Assembly: GCA_946482595.1 (NCBI GenBank)
Contig: CAMLSD010000080.1
Coordinates: 1 to 23,549 of the forward strand
Source: an uncultured Comamonadaceae bacterium
GTDB taxonomy: Bacteria; Pseudomonadota; Gammaproteobacteria; Burkholderiales; Burkholderiaceae
Length of the DNA stretch: 23,549 nucleotides
Direction: 5' to 3'
Positions 21,335 to 23,549 of the stretch are shown here, piece by piece (within the stretch, counting starts at the first letter, position 1; each line of letters begins with the position of its first letter). Both the position numbers and the translations under genes were made by a program. Below the pieces are notes generated by a model, which was given only the letters and a program-made list of their open reading frames with translations, made no database searches and had not been told where the DNA came from.

Positions 21335-22411
21335 ATGAGTGCCCTCCCCACCGCACCGAGCGAGATCAGCACCGCACAGCAGGCCAACGACCGTGCCCGC
21401 AGCGAAAGCCTGCTCAGCCCGCGCTTCTACAGCACCGACTACGACGCCATGAACCGCATCGACGTGAGCCCTGTGCGTGCCGAATGGGACCAGGTGATGC
21501 GGGAGTACGAAGGCGACAACAACCACGACCACTTCCAGCGCACGCCGGAGTTCGCCGACGAGGTGCGCGAGCTGCCGCCCGAACTGCGCCAGGAGTTCAT
21601 CGACTTCCTGATCAGCTCGATCACCTCCGAGTTCTCGGGCTGCGTGCTCTACAACGAGATCCGCAAGCATGTCGACAACCCCGACATCCGGCAGCTGATG
21701 ACCTACATGGCGCGCGACGAATCGCGCCATGCCGGTTTCATCAACCAGTCGCTGCGCGACTTCGGCCTGGGCATCGACCTGGGCGCACTCAAGCGCACCA
21801 AGGCCTACACCTACTTCAAGCCGAAGTACATCTTCTATGCGACCTACCTGTCCGAGAAGATCGGTTATGCCCGCTACATCACCATCTACCGGCAGCTCGA
21901 GCGGCATCCCGACAAGCGCTTCCATCCGATCTTCCGGTGGTTCGAGCGCTGGTGCAATGACGAATACCGCCACGGCGAGTCGTTCGCGCTGATGATGCGT
22001 GCCCAGCCTCACCTGCTGCGCGGCCTGAACACGCTGTGGATCCGGTTCTTTGTGCTGGCCGTGTTTGCGACGATGTACGTGCGCGACCACACCCGCCCGC
22101 AACTGCACAACGCCATGGGCATCGATGCCACCGAGTACGACTACACCGTGCTCCGGATCACCTCCGAGATCACCCGCCAGGTGTTCCCGATCACGCTGGA
22201 CCTCGACCACCCGGCCATGCAGGCCGGGCTCACGCGACTGCACCGCCTGAGCGAGGCGGCCACTGCGGCCAAGGCACGCGGGGGGGTGCGCGGTCGGCTG
22301 GCCTGGGCGGCCTGTGGCGTGGCGGGCGCATTCACCTTTGCCCGGCTGTACCTGCTGCCGGTCAAGCGCCATGCCCTGCCCGAGCGGGTCTGCCTGAGCC
22401 CGAGCTGGTAG
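21335..22411 (+). CDS. acsF: Mg-protoporphyrin IX monomethyl ester oxidative cyclase (AcsF)
   Basis: This is a 358-residue oxygen-dependent diiron cyclase. It forms the fifth ring of chlorophylls from Mg-protoporphyrin IX monomethyl ester, the product of BchM. Iron ligands expected from the family are visible: Glu99 (SSITSEFSG), Glu129 and His132 ([10 protein letters not shown]), Glu174 (YLSEKIGY), and Glu210 and His213 ([14 protein letters not shown]). A CCAGGAG ribosome-binding site precedes the ATG at 21335. The length is usual for AcsF. No oxygen-independent bchE is in this window, so the visible route to ring closure needs O2. Its place between puhC and puhE is shared by many proteobacterial photosynthesis clusters. 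Confidence 0.96.
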   Translation: MSALPTAPSEISTAQQANDRARSESLLSPRFYSTDYDAMNRIDVSPVRAEWDQVMREYEGDNNHDHFQRTPEFADEVRELPPELRQEFIDFLISSITSEFSGCVLYNEIRKHVDNPDIRQLMTYMARDESRHAGFINQSLRDFGLGIDLGALKRTKAYTYFKPKYIFYATYLSEKIGYARYITIYRQLERHPDKRFHPIFRWFERWCNDEYRHGESFALMMRAQPHLLRGLNTLWIRFFVLAVFATMYVRDHTRPQLHNAMGIDATEYDYTVLRITSEITRQVFPITLDLDHPAMQAGLTRLHRLSEAATAAKARGGVRGRLAWAACGVAGAFTFARLYLLPVKRHALPERVCLSPSW

Positions 22412-22439
22412 ACGAGCCGCCGAGTCCTGGCTGCTGCCC

Positions 22440-23228
22440 ATGGCCGATCACCTGGCACCGCTGGCCTACACGCTGTTCATGTGGTGGTTCAGCACCGTGC
22501 TGATCCTGCACCTGGACGGGCTGCCGCGGCACACCTTCAAGTGGTCGCTCGGCGCCGCCAGCGTGCTTGCGGGTGTCGCCCTGTGCGGCCTGGTGGCCAC
22601 GCGCGACGACACCCGCATCACCGGCGCCTACCTGGCCTTCACGGCTGCGCTGATGGTGTGGGCCTGGCAGGAGATGGCCTTCCTGATGGGCTGGCTGACC
22701 GGGCCGCGCCGAAGCGACTGCCCACCGGCCGCCCGCGGCCTGCGCCGTGCCGGCTATGCGCTGGCCGCCATCGCCTATCACGAGCTGGCGCTGCTGGCCG
22801 GCGGCTTGCTGGTGCTGGCGCTGTCCTGGGGTGGGACCAACCTGGTCGGGCCGGCCACCTATGGGTTGCTGTGGGTGCTGAGGCTGAGCGCCAAGCTCAA
22901 TGTGTTTCTTGGCGCGCGCAATCTCAACCGAGACTTCCTGCCCGAGCCGGTGCGCCACCTGGGCAGCTACTTCCGCCAACGCGGCATGAACCGCCTGTTC
23001 CCATGGAGCCTGATGCTGTGCGCCGCCCTGACCCTGCTGGCGTGGCAGCAGGCCGTGGCCGACGCCACGGCGCCCGGGTTCGAGTCGGCTGGCTGGACCT
23101 TCATCGCAAGTCTCGCCACGCTGGGCCTGGTCGAGCATCTGCTGCTGATGCTGCCGCTCAGCGGCGAGCAGCTATGGCGCTGGGGCCTGCGGTCACGCGA
23201 CGAGGGCGCGGTGTCCGGCAAGGGGTGA
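22440..23228 (+). CDS. puhE: Photosynthetic complex assembly protein PuhE
   Basis: This is a 262-residue polytopic membrane protein of the PuhE (DUF3623) family, with about six or seven hydrophobic segments beginning at LAYTLFMWWFSTVLILHLDGL. Family landmarks are AYLAFTAALMVWAWQEMAFLMGW, AIAYHELALLAGG, and LRLSAKLNVFLGARNLNRDFLPEPVRHLGSYF (landmarks AKLNVFLGARN and FLP). PuhE is thought to limit bacteriochlorophyll production or aid assembly in Rhodobacter. The ATG at 22440 is 28 bp after acsF and has a poor ribosome-binding site. It is the last gene before repeats, so the transcription unit probably ends here, although I see no clear terminator. Confidence 0.92.
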   Translation: MADHLAPLAYTLFMWWFSTVLILHLDGLPRHTFKWSLGAASVLAGVALCGLVATRDDTRITGAYLAFTAALMVWAWQEMAFLMGWLTGPRRSDCPPAARGLRRAGYALAAIAYHELALLAGGLLVLALSWGGTNLVGPATYGLLWVLRLSAKLNVFLGARNLNRDFLPEPVRHLGSYFRQRGMNRLFPWSLMLCAALTLLAWQQAVADATAPGFESAGWTFIASLATLGLVEHLLLMLPLSGEQLWRWGLRSRDEGAVSGKG

Positions 23229-23312
23229 GCCACGCAGTGCGGAGTCACGCTGCATTCAGGGGCGGCGTACCGCGGACAACCAGCTTGCCGCGCCGCGCCG
23301 GGGGTTCACTCC

Positions 23313-23332
23313 CTCTCCCGCGCGCGGGAGAG
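23313..23332. repeat. CTCTCCCGC palindrome
   Basis: CTCTCCCGC and GCGGGAGAG flank a GC centre in a perfect 20-bp palindrome, a member of the same family as 103-126. TTGGGGAGAGGGTG follows. Confidence 0.8.
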
Positions 23333-23360
23333 AGTTGGGGAGAGGGTGCTTCGAGTCGCT

Positions 23361-23411
23361 GCCGCGGTGGTGTGTGGCGCCGCTGTATCGCCCCTGGCGG
23401 GGCGAGCCGGG
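23361..23411 (+). repeat. 50-bp direct repeat, copy A
   Basis: GCCGCGGTGGTGTGTGGCG, then TATCGCCCCT and GGGGCGAGCCGGG. Copy B at 23472-23521 differs by a few bases and one indel. A related unit lies on the minus strand near the left end (385-472). Confidence 0.8.
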
Positions 23412-23419
23412 GGGTTACT

Positions 23420-23443
23420 CCCTCTCCCGCTTGCGGGAGAGGG
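23420..23443. repeat. CCCTCTCCCGC palindrome (REP-like)
   Basis: CCCTCTCCCGC (23420-23430) and GCGGGAGAGGG (23433-23443) flank TT. The arms are identical to those at 103-126 and only the 2-nt centre differs. Confidence 0.85.
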
Positions 23444-23471
23444 TTGGGGAGAGGGTGTGCGGTGGCGTGAT

Positions 23472-23521
23472 GCCGCGGTGGTGTGTGGCGCCGAGTATCG
23501 CCCCTGCCGGGGCGAGCCGGG
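23472..23521 (+). repeat. 50-bp direct repeat, copy B
   Basis: This is the second copy of the 23361-23411 block. It is preceded by GGCGTGAT and followed by GCCCGGCGGCCGAGTTCCCTTTC, which resembles the left-end repeat read on the opposite strand. Confidence 0.8.
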
Positions 23522-23549
23522 TCTCGGCCCGGCGGCCGAGTTCCCTTTC

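Larger units (their letters stand above)
23229..23549. other. Gene-free repeat block after puhE
   Basis: No protein-like frame is present. The first 80 bases are unremarkable. From 23309 onward there are two CCCTCTCCCGC-type palindromes, each followed by TTGGGGAGAGGGTG. These alternate with two copies of a 50-bp block, so the arrangement is a roughly 110-bp unit repeated in tandem. The block runs into the window edge. Confidence 0.7.

Noticed and set aside
23229..23549. Rho-independent terminator after puhE
   Set aside because: The strong hairpins here are dispersed palindromes without a following T-run, and the same palindromes occur where no gene ends.

Overview
The window looks like a GC-rich, phototrophic betaproteobacterium of the Burkholderiales (Rubrivivax/Roseateles/Ideonella-like). 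It carries a purple-bacterial photosynthesis gene cluster in which acsF lies between puhC and puhE, together with TctC/Bug-type solute-binding genes and the CCCTCTCCCGC-type dispersed palindromes common in that order. The assignment rests on recognised protein families and gene order, not on a database search.

Layout. Positions 1-682 are a gene-free block of dispersed, strongly self-complementary repeats. Positions 683-3969 hold an organic-acid or amide catabolic unit: an M20 amidohydrolase and a periplasmic Bug-type binding protein on the minus strand, divergent from a LysR-type regulator. Positions 3970-6013 are an accessory patch with two orphan genes, an SF0329-like protein and a protein with a DUF4259-like N-terminus. 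Each is preceded by a copy of the same leader element, which has a TGCTAGATT box, an ATGGCCCGTC block, a hairpin and a 35-nt box just before the gene. Positions 6170-8609 (minus strand) are ppaA/aerR and ppsR/crtJ, the cobalamin-binding antirepressor and the redox repressor of photosynthesis genes. A 305-bp divergent control region (8610-8914) follows, with an FNR-like box, two overlapping PpsR-type sites and a good sigma-70 promoter. Positions 8915-23228 are one uninterrupted plus-strand run of eleven genes: bchF-bchN-bchB-bchH-bchL-bchM-lhaA-puhA-puhB-puhC-acsF, then puhE as the twelfth. The end (23229-23549) is again gene-free repeat, related in inverted orientation to the repeats at the start.

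How the genes work together. BchH starts the Mg branch from protoporphyrin IX, BchM methylates Mg-protoporphyrin, and AcsF closes the isocyclic ring using O2. BchL with BchN-BchB reduces protochlorophyllide in the dark, and BchF hydrates the 3-vinyl group. LhaA and PuhA/B/C/E assemble the reaction centre and LH1. PpsR and PpaA, encoded next door, probably control the whole run through the shared divergent region.

The core cluster is well known biology. The observations most worth following are the duplicated leader element of the orphan genes, the apparently leaderless bchF promoter overlapped by PpsR sites, and a hairpin that takes in the bchL stop codon.
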